DNA of 9,452 nucleotides from Clostridiales bacterium (lineage in GTDB: Bacteria > Bacillota > Clostridia > Oscillospirales > CAG-272): positions 1 to 9,452 of the forward strand of contig JAEEGW010000156.1 of the NCBI GenBank assembly GCA_016280525.1, in the 5' to 3' direction. The notes beneath the pieces are model-generated. The model had not been told where the DNA came from and ran no database searches. It saw only the letters and a program-made list of their open reading frames with translations. Within the stretch, counting starts at the first letter, position 1, and each line of letters begins with the position of its first letter. Of the stretch, positions 1-6,297 are shown piece after piece. The translations under genes and the position numbers were made by a program.

Positions 1-47
1 ATAAATATGAAAATAAACGTCAAAAGCACTGCGGCTGTTTTTTTCAT
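1..47 (-). CDS. Start of a probable secreted or lipoprotein gene (partial)
   Basis: An ATG at 47-45 opens a reading frame that runs off the left edge after 15 codons, reading MKKTAAVLLTFIFIF. A strong Shine-Dalgarno sequence, GGAGG (57-53 on the minus strand), lies 5 bases upstream. Two lysines followed by a hydrophobic run are the typical start of a signal peptide or an N-terminal membrane anchor, so the product is probably exported or membrane-bound. The gene lies 25 bases after the stop of the RlmA-family gene on the same strand and is likely the next gene of that operon. The function cannot be told because the mature protein is outside the window. Confidence 0.7.
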   Translation of the reverse strand, partial: MKKTAAVLLTFIFIF

Positions 48-72
48 CTGTTCCTCCGGGGAATGGGTGCTG

Positions 73-864
73 TTAATCTTTTATATAATCAAATACCGTA
101 AACGCCGCGGTTACCGTAAGCGAGGCGACGGAATCGAGCTTAACTTTATCTTCGTACGACGTTTTGTGATAGTACGGCGTCATGGTAAACAAGTCTTTCA
201 GTAATGCCGTGTCAAGCTGCATCGGATATATTATCTGTTTTTCCGATACAAGGAAAAAGCCTTCTATATCCGTATCTTTCATCGATTTTATATTGACTTT
301 ATCGTAAACTATACGCTTAAGCTCGGATAAATGCTCCGGCAAAGGCGCCGCCATAACGAGATGACCGCCTTTTTTGAGCACTCTTATATATTCGTCCGCG
401 GCAAGCGGTGAGAATACGTTTAAAATACAGTCAAAGCTGCCGTCCGCATACGGCATACGGTACGCGCTGGCGACGCAGATATTTGCGGCCTTACACAAAG
501 CGGACGCTTTTTCCGCCGCTTTTTTTGATATGTCAAGCCCGTATATTTCCGTTTTATCAAAGCTGTCGCACAGCTTTTTCGTATAATATCCCTCTCCGCA
601 TCCGGCGTCGAGCAGCGTGTCAAACGGGATATTTGATAAAACTTCGCATAAGGCGTTACGCAGAGCGTCGTAGCTGCCGGAATTTAAAAATCTTCTTCTC
701 GCCGCCACCATATCCGCATCGTCCCCGCGCTCGATTTTGCCGGGACCAAGCAGATTCACGTAGCCTTTGGCAGATATATCGTAGCTGTGGTTGTTCTCAC
801 AGCGCATCGTTTTATCAACTCTGTTAAGCGGTTTCCCGCAGACGGGACAGATATAAACGCTCAT
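73..864 (-). CDS. rlmA: RlmA/TlrB-family 23S rRNA (guanine-N1)-methyltransferase
   Basis: The 263-residue product closely follows the RlmA family layout and length (E. coli RlmA is about 269). An N-terminal zinc site is formed by C6, C9, C22 and H26, followed by the family motif GYVNLL (34-39). A Rossmann-type SAM-binding domain follows, with motif I LLDAGCGEGYYT at 84-95 and the acidic GLDIS at 109-113. Later come FSPLAADEY (151-159), LKKGGHLV (163-170) and FTMTPYY (226-232), all as in RlmA. The family methylates N1 of a guanine in helix 35 of 23S rRNA: G745 in Gram-negatives and G748 in Gram-positives (TlrB, which affects tylosin binding). G748 is therefore the likelier target, by inference. 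The ATG at 864 overlaps the upstream stop as ATGA and is preceded by an AAGAGA-type ribosome site. A longer in-frame reading to 1239 merely runs through the GNAT gene. Confidence 0.9.
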   Translation of the reverse strand: MSVYICPVCGKPLNRVDKTMRCENNHSYDISAKGYVNLLGPGKIERGDDADMVAARRRFLNSGSYDALRNALCEVLSNIPFDTLLDAGCGEGYYTKKLCDSFDKTEIYGLDISKKAAEKASALCKAANICVASAYRMPYADGSFDCILNVFSPLAADEYIRVLKKGGHLVMAAPLPEHLSELKRIVYDKVNIKSMKDTDIEGFFLVSEKQIIYPMQLDTALLKDLFTMTPYYHKTSYEDKVKLDSVASLTVTAAFTVFDYIKD

Positions 865-1844
865 TTTATCTCTTTTCTCATGCACGAAAAACACCGGACT
901 ATCTTCATCCCCGCCGCCTCGTATATCCGTCGCGCTTTGTTTGTCTCGCCCGTAAACAGCGTCATAAACTGCGCGCCTTCGTCTTTCAACGCGCCGCAGA
1001 GCTTGCAGAAAAGCAGTTTGCCCAGGCCGTGACCTCTGTGATCCGGCGCGACGGCGATACCGGCAAGATAACCCCTGCCGCTTTCCTGCACGTACACCGG
1101 CCCGGTAAAGCCGACCATGCGAGCCGTGCCGTTGTCGGCTTCTATATGCTCCGCAATAAGAAGCGGCGGCGCGCCCTCCGTGTTTATGTTGTTTAAAACC
1201 GTGCTTTTCCACCCCGCGGAGCCTATGGAATCCATACACTCCTCCGCTCCGTAGTGGCGGTTTTTATCGTAATACGTGACGGCGTAGCCCTGCTTTGCCG
1301 CCTCTTCCTCTATGGTCGCTATATCCGCGGGCATAACGTAGTTTTCAAGCTTGTGATAATATGAATTCTGATACGCATAGTCGTGATAACCCATGTTTTT
1401 CATAAACACGTAGCCCGTGTTTATCATATCCACTCCGGGATAACCGGGATGATCGTGGCGCGGCGTACCGGGGACTATCCACGGTAAAGACTGCGGATTG
1501 TAAAACGAAAATTCGTACTTCTCCGTCTTCGGCGTCTTCATCGCGGCTTCAAGCGCGGACATAAGCGCGCTGCCGAGGCCCATTCGTCTGTATTCGGCGG
1601 CGACGAGTATAGCTGTGACGTACGATACGTTTGAATCAAGGCAGATAAGCCCCGCGGCAAAACCCGCGGCGGCGTCACCGTTTTCAGCGCACAGAAAAAC
1701 CTTTTCGTATCCCTGCATCGGCGAAAAGAATTTTTCTTCAAATTCATCTCTGCCAAGCCTCTTATAAAGCTGTTCGCCCTCCGCGTACTCGCAGAAAAGC
1801 TGATATACGGAATCCGTATCCTTATTCAGTCTTATTATATCCAT
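861..1844 (-). CDS. Tandem-domain GNAT N-acetyltransferase
   Basis: The 327-residue protein contains two GNAT folds. The N-terminal one carries the acetyl-CoA pyrophosphate-binding loop RRMGLGS at 86-92 after the beta4 strand VTAILVAAEY. The C-terminal one has RGHGLGK at 270-276 after LAGIAVAPDH, and the usual GNAT tail TNKARRIYEAAGM at 301-313. The middle (about 110-215) is rich in Tyr, His and Pro and may shape the substrate pocket. GNAT enzymes move an acetyl group from acetyl-CoA to an amine; the acceptor cannot be read here. The two-domain layout recalls mycothiol synthase, but a clostridial host makes that role unlikely. The stop overlaps the start of the rRNA methyltransferase gene by 4 bases, so the two are co-translated. 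The ATG at 1844 has only a weak Shine-Dalgarno sequence and I find no convincing promoter; the upstream DNA is hairpin repeat. Confidence 0.85.
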   Translation of the reverse strand: MDIIRLNKDTDSVYQLFCEYAEGEQLYKRLGRDEFEEKFFSPMQGYEKVFLCAENGDAAAGFAAGLICLDSNVSYVTAILVAAEYRRMGLGSALMSALEAAMKTPKTEKYEFSFYNPQSLPWIVPGTPRHDHPGYPGVDMINTGYVFMKNMGYHDYAYQNSYYHKLENYVMPADIATIEEEAAKQGYAVTYYDKNRHYGAEECMDSIGSAGWKSTVLNNINTEGAPPLLIAEHIEADNGTARMVGFTGPVYVQESGRGYLAGIAVAPDHRGHGLGKLLFCKLCGALKDEGAQFMTLFTGETNKARRIYEAAGMKIVRCFSCMRKEIK

Positions 1845-1884
1845 AACGTATCTGCCGGTTAAAGTTAAGAGTTTACAGTTATGA

Positions 1885-1924
1885 TTTCGGCTTCGCCGAA
1901 AGCTATGAGTTCGCTTACGCGAAC
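1885..1924. repeat. Two short perfect hairpins with different stems
   Basis: TTTCGGC (1885-1891) pairs with GCCGAAA (1895-1901) around TTC, and GTTCGC (1909-1914) pairs with GCGAAC (1919-1924) around TTAC. They lie 7 bases apart, just upstream of the GNAT gene. They resemble the interchangeable small stems found elsewhere in the window's non-coding DNA. No T-run follows on either strand, so they are not intrinsic terminators. Confidence 0.6.
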
Positions 1925-1969
1925 GTTTTGGAAACGGTAGGGGTCGGCGCCTCGACGGCCCGCTTTTTG

Positions 1970-2013
1970 CCTTCTCCTTTGGGAGAAGGTGTCGGCTTTG
2001 CCGACGGATGAGG
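1970..2013 (+). repeat. Two-hairpin intergenic repeat (CCTTCTCC / GTCGGC stems)
   Basis: CCTTCTCC (1970-1977) pairs perfectly with GGAGAAGG (1982-1989) around TTTG. GTCGGC (1991-1996) then pairs with GCCGAC (2000-2005) around TTT, followed by GGATGAGG. The arrangement of a purine/pyrimidine hairpin, a GC-rich short hairpin and a GGATGAGG tail is one I recall as a dispersed intergenic repeat in gut Clostridia; that is memory, not a search. Only one copy is in this window. Confidence 0.6.
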
Positions 2014-2022
2014 CTTTCTCGC

Positions 2023-2134
2023 CGCGCCCCCTCAATCTCATAGAGATTGTGGGAGGGGACAGGGGGGTATGGGGGGTGGCGCGTAGCGCCTTGAGGGGTG
2101 GGAAACCCACCATAATTCGTCGCGAAGCGACACC
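2023..2134 (+). repeat. Repeat family A, copy A1
   Basis: First of three full copies (others at 6555-6668 and 6763-6876), all in the same orientation. In order it has CGCGCCCCCTC, a CAATCTC/GAGATTG hairpin, a G-run segment 2051-2076 (GGG, GGGG, GGGGGG, GGGGGG), a GGCGC-GTA-GCGCC hairpin, GTGGG-AAA-CCCAC (2098-2110), then GTCGC-GAA-GCGAC (2119-2131) and ACC. An AT-rich tract follows (2135-2165). The copies differ mostly in hairpin loops, and in one stem by a paired change. Confidence 0.85.
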
Positions 2135-2165
2135 GATTTTTATTCTTTCTTAATTATTCTTTAAG

Positions 2166-2191
2166 ACGGACGACCAATGGTCGCCCCTACA
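2166..2191. repeat. 26-bp hairpin repeat, copy 1 (identical to 6728-6753)
   Basis: The 26 bases are identical to those at 6728-6753. Read on the minus strand they fold as GGGCGACC-ATT-GGTCGTCC, an 8-bp stem with one G-U pair. The wobble pairs only on that strand (it is an A-C mismatch on the other), hinting that any functional transcript is read in that direction. No T-run follows. Confidence 0.8.
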
Positions 2192-2213
2192 AGCGTGACC
2201 TCGAGTCGTCGCC

Positions 2214-2241
2214 TTCTGAATTCTTAATTCTGAATTCTTAA
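2214..2241. repeat. Perfect tandem repeat of a 14-mer overlapping a stop codon
   Basis: TTCTGAATTCTTAA occurs twice in tandem (2214-2227 and 2228-2241). The TAA stop of the alpha/beta hydrolase gene (2240-2238) and part of its last codon lie in the second unit. A related sequence in the opposite orientation, TTAAGAATTCAGAATTCAGA, occurs at about 5916-5935 beside the promoter of the same operon. Confidence 0.85.
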
Positions 2242-3191
2242 TTAGTTATATCTATCCCCGTCGCCTTATATATCAGCCTCGCCGCCGCGGCCTGGCACTT
2301 TTTTCCGTCAACGCGGTACGCCATTGCGTGCTCCGCGCCTTCAATAAGCAACAGCTCCTTATCGCAGTTTGCCGCCTCGTATATCTTCTTTCCCATCCAC
2401 GTGGGAACGAACGTGTCCGTGTCGCCGTGTATGACGAGAAGCGGCAGCTTGTTTTCCCTTATAACGTCCACCGCGCGTTTTTGTTTGAAACCGTACCCGG
2501 CTTTCATTTTGCAGTAAAGATTCGTGACGGGCAAAACCATAAACGGCGGCAAATGCATCGGTTTGAGGTTATGAACGAACTGCTCGTAAGGCGACGTAAA
2601 ACCGCAGTCCTCAATAACGCCTTTGACGTTTTTCGGCAGTTTTTCGCCGGTCGCACAGCAGACCGTCGCGCCGCCTAAGGAAATTCCGTGCAGAATTATG
2701 TATTCCGGCGAATATTCCTCGTTTACGCGGTAGCACCAGTCCGCGCAGTCCTCGCTTTCGTAAACACCGAAGGTTATGTACTTCCCTTCGCTTTCGCCGC
2801 ACGCGCGCTGATCCGGCAAAAGTACGTCGCAGCCGTGTGACAGATAAAACAAGGCGTCGTAGCCGAACTGGTAAAACCAGCAGTTGTTATAGCCGTGCAT
2901 CATGATAACGGTTATTTTCCGCGACGCTTTGGCGTGATAATACCTCGCCTTAAGCTTCAGCCCGTCACGCGACAAAAGCTCTACTGTGTCGTACTCGTAC
3001 TCATGTAGGCCTTTTTTTGCCGCGTCGTATACGGCAAGCTCTTCCTTCATCTCTTCCGGGCGCTTCTCTGCTTCCTTATACGGGTCATACGGGTGTTTTT
3101 TTATTGCAAAATTAAAGAAATAAACCGCTATACCGCACTCGAGGACAACAATCAGAGCGGCAACGCCTAAAACTATATACAGCCACAGCAT
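2238..3191 (-). CDS. Membrane-anchored alpha/beta hydrolase
   Basis: A 317-residue serine hydrolase. Residues 2-26 form a single hydrophobic segment followed by a basic KKH, so the protein is probably membrane-anchored; its side is uncertain, though positive-inside would favour a cytoplasmic catalytic domain. The alpha/beta-hydrolase core shows the oxyanion segment MMHGYNN (97-103), the LLPDQRACGESEG strand-loop (124-136), the nucleophile elbow HGISLGG with S171, the acid in HGDTDTFVP (D259) and the histidine H288 in GAEHAM, giving a complete triad. The substrate is unknown; lipase, esterase or peptidase activity all fit. It is the last gene of the glmM operon, its ATG being one base from the glmM stop, so it is likely translated by re-initiation. 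Its stop codon lies in a 14-bp tandem repeat, so the C-terminus may have been reset by repeat insertion. Confidence 0.88.
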   Translation of the reverse strand: MLWLYIVLGVAALIVVLECGIAVYFFNFAIKKHPYDPYKEAEKRPEEMKEELAVYDAAKKGLHEYEYDTVELLSRDGLKLKARYYHAKASRKITVIMMHGYNNCWFYQFGYDALFYLSHGCDVLLPDQRACGESEGKYITFGVYESEDCADWCYRVNEEYSPEYIILHGISLGGATVCCATGEKLPKNVKGVIEDCGFTSPYEQFVHNLKPMHLPPFMVLPVTNLYCKMKAGYGFKQKRAVDVIRENKLPLLVIHGDTDTFVPTWMGKKIYEAANCDKELLLIEGAEHAMAYRVDGKKCQAAAARLIYKATGIDITN

Positions 3192-3192
3192 A

Positions 3193-4539
3193 TCAGCCGA
3201 GCTCCGCCGTTATGACTTCGGCTATCTCATCCGCAACTCTGTCTATTATGCTGATGTCCGAGCCTTCCGTCATAACTCTTATCAAAGGTTCCGTACCGGA
3301 CGGGCGGACGACTACTCTGCCGTCGTCGCCGAGCGTGCGTTTGCCCGCTTCCACCGCGTCCTTTATCCTTCTGTTCGTGTAATAAAGCACTTTTGCGTCG
3401 TTTGATACGCGTATATTCCTCATCACCTGCGGATATTTCTTCATCATAGCCATCTCAGACAGCTTTTTCTCTTTGCGCTTCATAAGCGAAAGAAGCTGTA
3501 TAGCCGTGAGCTGACCGTCGCCGGTGGTGGCGAAATCTCTGAAAATTATATGTCCGGACTGCTCGCCGCCGAAATCGTATTCGTTCAGCAGCATCTCTTC
3601 AAGCACGAATCTGTCGCCGACTTTGGTAGCGACGAATTTAAGATCGTTTTCTTCACAGAATTTGCCGAAACCGAAGTTTGTGAGCACCGTTCCGACGACC
3701 GTTCTCTTTCTCAGCTTGCCGCGCTCCGCCAGATCCGTCGCGCAGATAGCCATTATCTCGTCGCCGTCTATGACGTTGCCCTTTTCGTCAACGCAGAGGC
3801 ATCTGTCGGCGTCGCCGTCAAACGCGACGCCCGCGTCAAGTCCGTTATCGCGGACGAAAGCGGCAAGCCCCTCGATATGAGTGGAGCCGCAGTTGACGTT
3901 TATGTTTTCTCCGTCGGGCGAGGCGTTTATGATATACGCTTCCGCACCCAGAGCCTTGAAAAGCTGTTCCGCCGTGACGGAAGCCGAGCCGTTTGCGCAG
4001 TCAACGCCTATTTTCAATCCGTCAAGCGAATTCGGCACACACGAACGCAGATGATCCACGTAATCCTTTACCGCGTCCGCTTTGAACGTTCTCTTTCCGA
4101 CGCTTTCGCCCGCTTTGAACTCGTAATTCACGGCGTGATCGAGCACTATCGCCTCTATCTGCTCCTCAAGCGCGTCCGGCAGTTTGTATCCGTCGCCGGA
4201 AAATATCTTTATGCCGTTGTATTCGGACGGGTTGTGCGACGCGGATATCATTATACCCGCGTCCGCCTTGTATTTACCTACGAGATACGCAACGGCCGGC
4301 GTCGGAACGACGTCAAGCGATATGACGTCCGCACCGAGCGAGCAAAGTCCCGCCGTTACGGACGCCGCCAGCATATCCGACGATATGCGCGTATCTGTGC
4401 CTACTATAAAAATCGGTCTTCTGCGCATTCCTCTTGAAAGTACCTCCGCCGCGGCGCGCCCGATATTGAGCGCGAGCTCGCACGTAAGTTCAGTATTTGC
4501 AACGCCGCGAACGCCGTCTGTACCGAAAAGTCTTCCCAT
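3193..4539 (-). CDS. glmM: Phosphoglucosamine mutase GlmM
   Basis: GlmM converts glucosamine-6-phosphate to glucosamine-1-phosphate in the cytoplasm, a required step toward UDP-GlcNAc and hence peptidoglycan. The 448-residue length is normal for the family. Seen in the sequence: the start MGRLFGTDGVRG (1-12); the phosphoserine loop ISASHNP with S101; the metal-binding loop DGDADR (241-246); the sugar-binding GGEQSGH (324-330); and the phosphate-binding RPSGTEP (412-418). These separate it from general phosphohexomutases. The ATG overlaps the upstream stop by one base (TGATG), and a strong AAAGGAG (4556-4550) lies 10 bases before it inside the upstream gene. The hydrolase gene starts one base after its stop. 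Nothing is missing or unusual in the enzyme. Confidence 0.97.
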   Translation of the reverse strand: MGRLFGTDGVRGVANTELTCELALNIGRAAAEVLSRGMRRRPIFIVGTDTRISSDMLAASVTAGLCSLGADVISLDVVPTPAVAYLVGKYKADAGIMISASHNPSEYNGIKIFSGDGYKLPDALEEQIEAIVLDHAVNYEFKAGESVGKRTFKADAVKDYVDHLRSCVPNSLDGLKIGVDCANGSASVTAEQLFKALGAEAYIINASPDGENINVNCGSTHIEGLAAFVRDNGLDAGVAFDGDADRCLCVDEKGNVIDGDEIMAICATDLAERGKLRKRTVVGTVLTNFGFGKFCEENDLKFVATKVGDRFVLEEMLLNEYDFGGEQSGHIIFRDFATTGDGQLTAIQLLSLMKRKEKKLSEMAMMKKYPQVMRNIRVSNDAKVLYYTNRRIKDAVEAGKRTLGDDGRVVVRPSGTEPLIRVMTEGSDISIIDRVADEIAEVITAELG

Positions 4540-5219
4540 CAGTCATTTTCTCCTTTGATCTTCATCACGATGTTTTCTTTGTTTTTGTATATGTGCCACG
4601 CGGGTATTATTCCGCGCACGCAGCTGTTCGGATATACGTTCGTATGTCTGCCGATGACCGTGCCGGGGTTGAGCGTGCTGTTGCAGCCCACCTCAACAAA
4701 ATCGCCGAGCACAGCGCCGAATTTGCGCATACCCGTTTCTATCTTTTCGCCGTCCACCGAAAGCGTGACGTTAGTTTTGTCGCTCTTTACGTTTGAGGTG
4801 AAGGAGCCGGCGCCCATGTGGCTCTTATAGCCTAATATCGAATCGCCGACGTAATTGAAATGCGGGACCTGTACGTTATCAAAAATAATTGCGTTTTTGA
4901 CCTCCGTCGAATTTCCTACGACGGAGTTTTCGCCGATAAGTGCCGAGCCTCTTATATACGCGCAGTGCCTTATTTCCGCACCGGCGCATATTACAGTCGG
5001 CGCGATTATTTCAGCGGACGGCGCTATTGTCGCCGTTTTATGCGCGAATACACCTTCTTTAATCTGTATATAGTCATCCGGCAGTCTGCTTTGTATATCG
5101 AGTATGATCTCTTTTATATGCGGGATCGCAAGATACGGGGATTCGTATTTTTTCAGATACTCCCCTGCAAGGCTGTGAGAAAGATCGAGCAGACTGTCCG
5201 TTCTTATTTGATCTGTCAT
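4539..5219 (-). CDS. Stand-alone GlmU-C-terminal-like left-handed beta-helix protein
   Basis: This 226-residue protein has a short helical N-terminus (1-50) and then imperfect hexapeptide repeats (about 58-200) typical of the left-handed beta-helix acyltransferase fold. The segment VPHFNYVGDSILG puts H120 where GlmU has its catalytic acetyltransferase histidine, and HMGAGSFTSN (134-143) matches the GlmU acetyl-CoA region. DFVEVGCNSTLNPGTVIG (173-190) continues the helix. The nucleotidyltransferase half of GlmU is absent, so it cannot make UDP-GlcNAc alone. Such proteins are often named UDP-GlcNAc pyrophosphorylase in clostridial genomes, a misleading name. Placement directly before glmM with a one-base overlap suggests action on an amino-sugar phosphate, perhaps acetylation of glucosamine-1-phosphate; this is inference. 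Its ATG overlaps the upstream stop as ATGA, and its own ribosome site (GAAAGG, about 14 bases away) is poorly spaced, which favours coupling. Confidence 0.85.
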   Translation of the reverse strand: MTDQIRTDSLLDLSHSLAGEYLKKYESPYLAIPHIKEIILDIQSRLPDDYIQIKEGVFAHKTATIAPSAEIIAPTVICAGAEIRHCAYIRGSALIGENSVVGNSTEVKNAIIFDNVQVPHFNYVGDSILGYKSHMGAGSFTSNVKSDKTNVTLSVDGEKIETGMRKFGAVLGDFVEVGCNSTLNPGTVIGRHTNVYPNSCVRGIIPAWHIYKNKENIVMKIKGEND

Positions 5220-5830
5220 ATCATTTCATAGACCTTTCTTCCGAGAAGCTTGAGCGGATATAAAGCCGCCTTTGAAAAAGCCTTTGCCGGCTTTGTTTTT
5301 TTGAAGAATTCCGCGCCGTGACGCTCGTCAACGCTGACCGCGGCTTCGTTCAGGGTGCCGTCGTATATAAGCCACGGATCGAGCACGAAATTGAGCTCTT
5401 TTATACTGCGTATATTGCCGAGGCGCAGCAAACGGCAGACGAAAGACAGATCCGTATAGCAGCGGCGCAGCTCGAACTTGCCGCCTATAACGGACGCCGC
5501 TTTGTCTATTACGTTATATGAATATATCTGCGGATGTGTCGTCATGCGGCGTATAACGTCGCGCACGCGCATATACTCTTCTTCGGATACCTCGTAGCCG
5601 AATATTTTAACGGGTATATCTCCGCCCTCCGCTATATATCTTGACGGATATTCGGCAACGAAACCGCCGACGAGCGGAACGTCAAGATGATGCTTTGCAA
5701 AGGAATACATTACGGAAAGATTTTCATTGAAACTGACGGAAACGTGGTCATAACTGCAGTCCGTCAGAGCGCGGTACGCCCTTTTTGAAAAACTGTTCCC
5801 GCAGGATAAAACGATAAATATCTTTCTCAC
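5216..5830 (-). CDS. Putative permuted papain-like cysteine hydrolase (NlpC/P60-like)
   Basis: The first gene of the glmM operon, 204 residues, starts with GTG (5830-5828) 9 bases after a strong GAGGAG (5845-5840); the ATG within that spacer is out of frame and soon stopped. The pattern TDCSYDHVSVSF with H29, MYSFA (41-45), GGFVAEYPSRY (55-65), the helix YEVSEEEYMRVRDVIRRM (79-96) and then YSYN (103-106) and FVCRLLR with C132 resembles the YiiX/NlpC-P60 permuted cysteine peptidase or amidase group, in which the histidine precedes the cysteine. Catalytic assignment of H29 and C132 is inference from pattern only. There is no signal peptide, so it probably acts in the cytoplasm. Residues after about 150 are basic and not recognisable. 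Possible roles are amidase or acyl hydrolase linked to envelope precursors. It could also be an inactive relative. Confidence 0.6.
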   Translation of the reverse strand: MRKIFIVLSCGNSFSKRAYRALTDCSYDHVSVSFNENLSVMYSFAKHHLDVPLVGGFVAEYPSRYIAEGGDIPVKIFGYEVSEEEYMRVRDVIRRMTTHPQIYSYNVIDKAASVIGGKFELRRCYTDLSFVCRLLRLGNIRSIKELNFVLDPWLIYDGTLNEAAVSVDERHGAEFFKKTKPAKAFSKAALYPLKLLGRKVYEMI

Positions 5831-5869
5831 GGCATATTTCTCCTCATTATAAAGATTTTATACGTAGTT

Positions 5870-5898
5870 ATTATATTATACAGTTTTAGCAAAGTCAA
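5870..5898 (-). promoter_or_regulatory. Sigma-A promoter of the glmM operon
   Basis: On the minus strand TTGACT (5898-5893) is followed by a 17-base spacer and TATAAT (5875-5870). This is a near-consensus vegetative promoter. Transcription would start near 5863, leaving a leader of roughly 30 bases that contains only the GAGGAG ribosome site, so no riboswitch or attenuator fits in it. Confidence 0.85.
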
Positions 5899-5935
5899 GC
5901 ATATTTATTTAATAATTAAGAATTCAGAATTCAGA

Positions 5936-5956
5936 GGCGACCGGGGTTGCCTTTTT
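5936..5956 (+). terminator. Weak terminator-like hairpin with T-run
   Basis: GGCGAC (5936-5941) pairs with GTTGCC (5946-5951), including one G-U pair, around CGGG and is followed by five T (5952-5956). It points away from any plus-strand gene; it could stop transcription antisense to the glmM operon or be a chance product of a GGCGACC-type repeat. Confidence 0.35.
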
Positions 5957-6003
5957 GTTCTGAATAATAAAGAAGAAATAAGAAAGAATAAAGAAGAAAA
6001 ACC

Positions 6004-6060
6004 GGAGTCGCTGACGCGACGATCTGTGCGCTCCGCGCATTTGGGGCTCCCCACCCCCCA
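6004..6060 (-). repeat. Partial inverted family A copy (A4)
   Basis: Read on the minus strand this holds TGGGGGGTGGGGAGCCCC, the hairpin TGCGC-GGA-GCGCA (6039-6027), then CGTCGC-GTCA-GCGAC (6020-6007) and TCC. The order G-runs, GC hairpin, GTCGC hairpin and CC end matches the 3' half of the full copies. It is followed on the minus strand by an AT-rich tract (6000-5961) containing TTATTCTTTCTTA, also found after copy A1. Confidence 0.6.
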
Positions 6061-6061
6061 G

Positions 6062-6297
6062 CGGGCACAACGTGCCCGAATGAAGTCGCCCCTTGCGGGG
6101 CTGATGGTGGAATGAAGACGCTTACGCTAATGAAGACGCCCTGCGGGCTAATTAAGAAACGTGGGCGACTTCGCATCATTAGGTGACAACGTCGCCGGCA
6201 TCATTAGTGCGCCGGGGTTCCCCGAAGCGAACTTGTGAGCTGTGGGGGTTCGCGGATAGCACGGCTTCATTAGTCGGCAAAGCCGACGACTTCATTG
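6062..6297. repeat. Family C: chain of hairpin units bounded by CWTCATTAG-type motifs
   Basis: AATGAAG occurs at 6079, 6111 and 6129, and its reverse-strand form as CATCATTAG at 6174 and 6199, CTTCATTAG at 6265 and CTTCATTG at 6290. Between or beside these lie stems of differing sequence: CGGGCAC/GTGCCCG (6062-6078), GCCCC/GGGGC (6088-6101), GCCC/GGGC (6138-6148), GGTGAC/GTCGCC (6182-6196, one G-U pair) and GTCGGC/GCCGAC (6273-6287). Loops are 3-4 bases. Orientation flips near 6155-6173. A family B copy (6214-6254) interrupts the second half. Confidence 0.65.
6214..6254 (+). repeat. Repeat family B, divergent copy B0
   Basis: Starts with the palindrome GGGGTTCCCC (6214-6223), then GAAGCGAACTTGTGAGCT and GTGGGGGTTC (6242-6251). 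It matches B1 and B2 at both ends and at GCGAACT, while the bases flanking that core differ in a roughly pair-preserving way (AGC/GCT in place of CGC/GCG). Confidence 0.55.

Larger units (their letters stand above)
1845..2237. other. Gene-free repeat-rich spacer between two minus-strand operons
   Basis: This 393-base stretch has no credible gene. It is built of short hairpins: TTTCGGC-TTC-GCCGAAA at 1885-1901, GTTCGC-TTAC-GCGAAC at 1909-1924, a GGTCGGCGCC module near 1942-1962, a two-hairpin module at 1970-2013, family A copy A1 at 2023-2134, an AT-rich tract at 2135-2165, a 26-bp hairpin repeat at 2166-2191 and a 14-bp tandem repeat at 2214-2241. No hairpin on the minus strand is followed by a clear T-run, so a standard terminator for the operon ending at 2238 is not visible. 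Confidence 0.8.

Noticed and set aside
865..1239. N-terminal extension of the rRNA methyltransferase to 388 residues
   Set aside because: The extra part runs in another frame through the GNAT gene, and the family zinc finger starts just after the ATG at 864.
1865..2113. Minus-strand 82-codon open frame in the spacer
   Set aside because: It lies entirely in hairpin repeats and family A copy A1, with no ribosome site or recognisable domain.
2119..2191. Terminator for the glmM operon in the minus-strand hairpins after 2238
   Set aside because: Several hairpins exist but none is followed by a T-run on the minus strand, so I do not call an intrinsic terminator.
3550..4437. 295-codon plus-strand frame antisense to glmM
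   Set aside because: It is a frame shadow of a certain gene: the product shows no domain and there is no promoter or ribosome site.
5831..5869. Riboswitch or glmS-type leader upstream of the glmM operon
   Set aside because: The promoter position leaves only about 30 bases of leader, too short for any known riboswitch.
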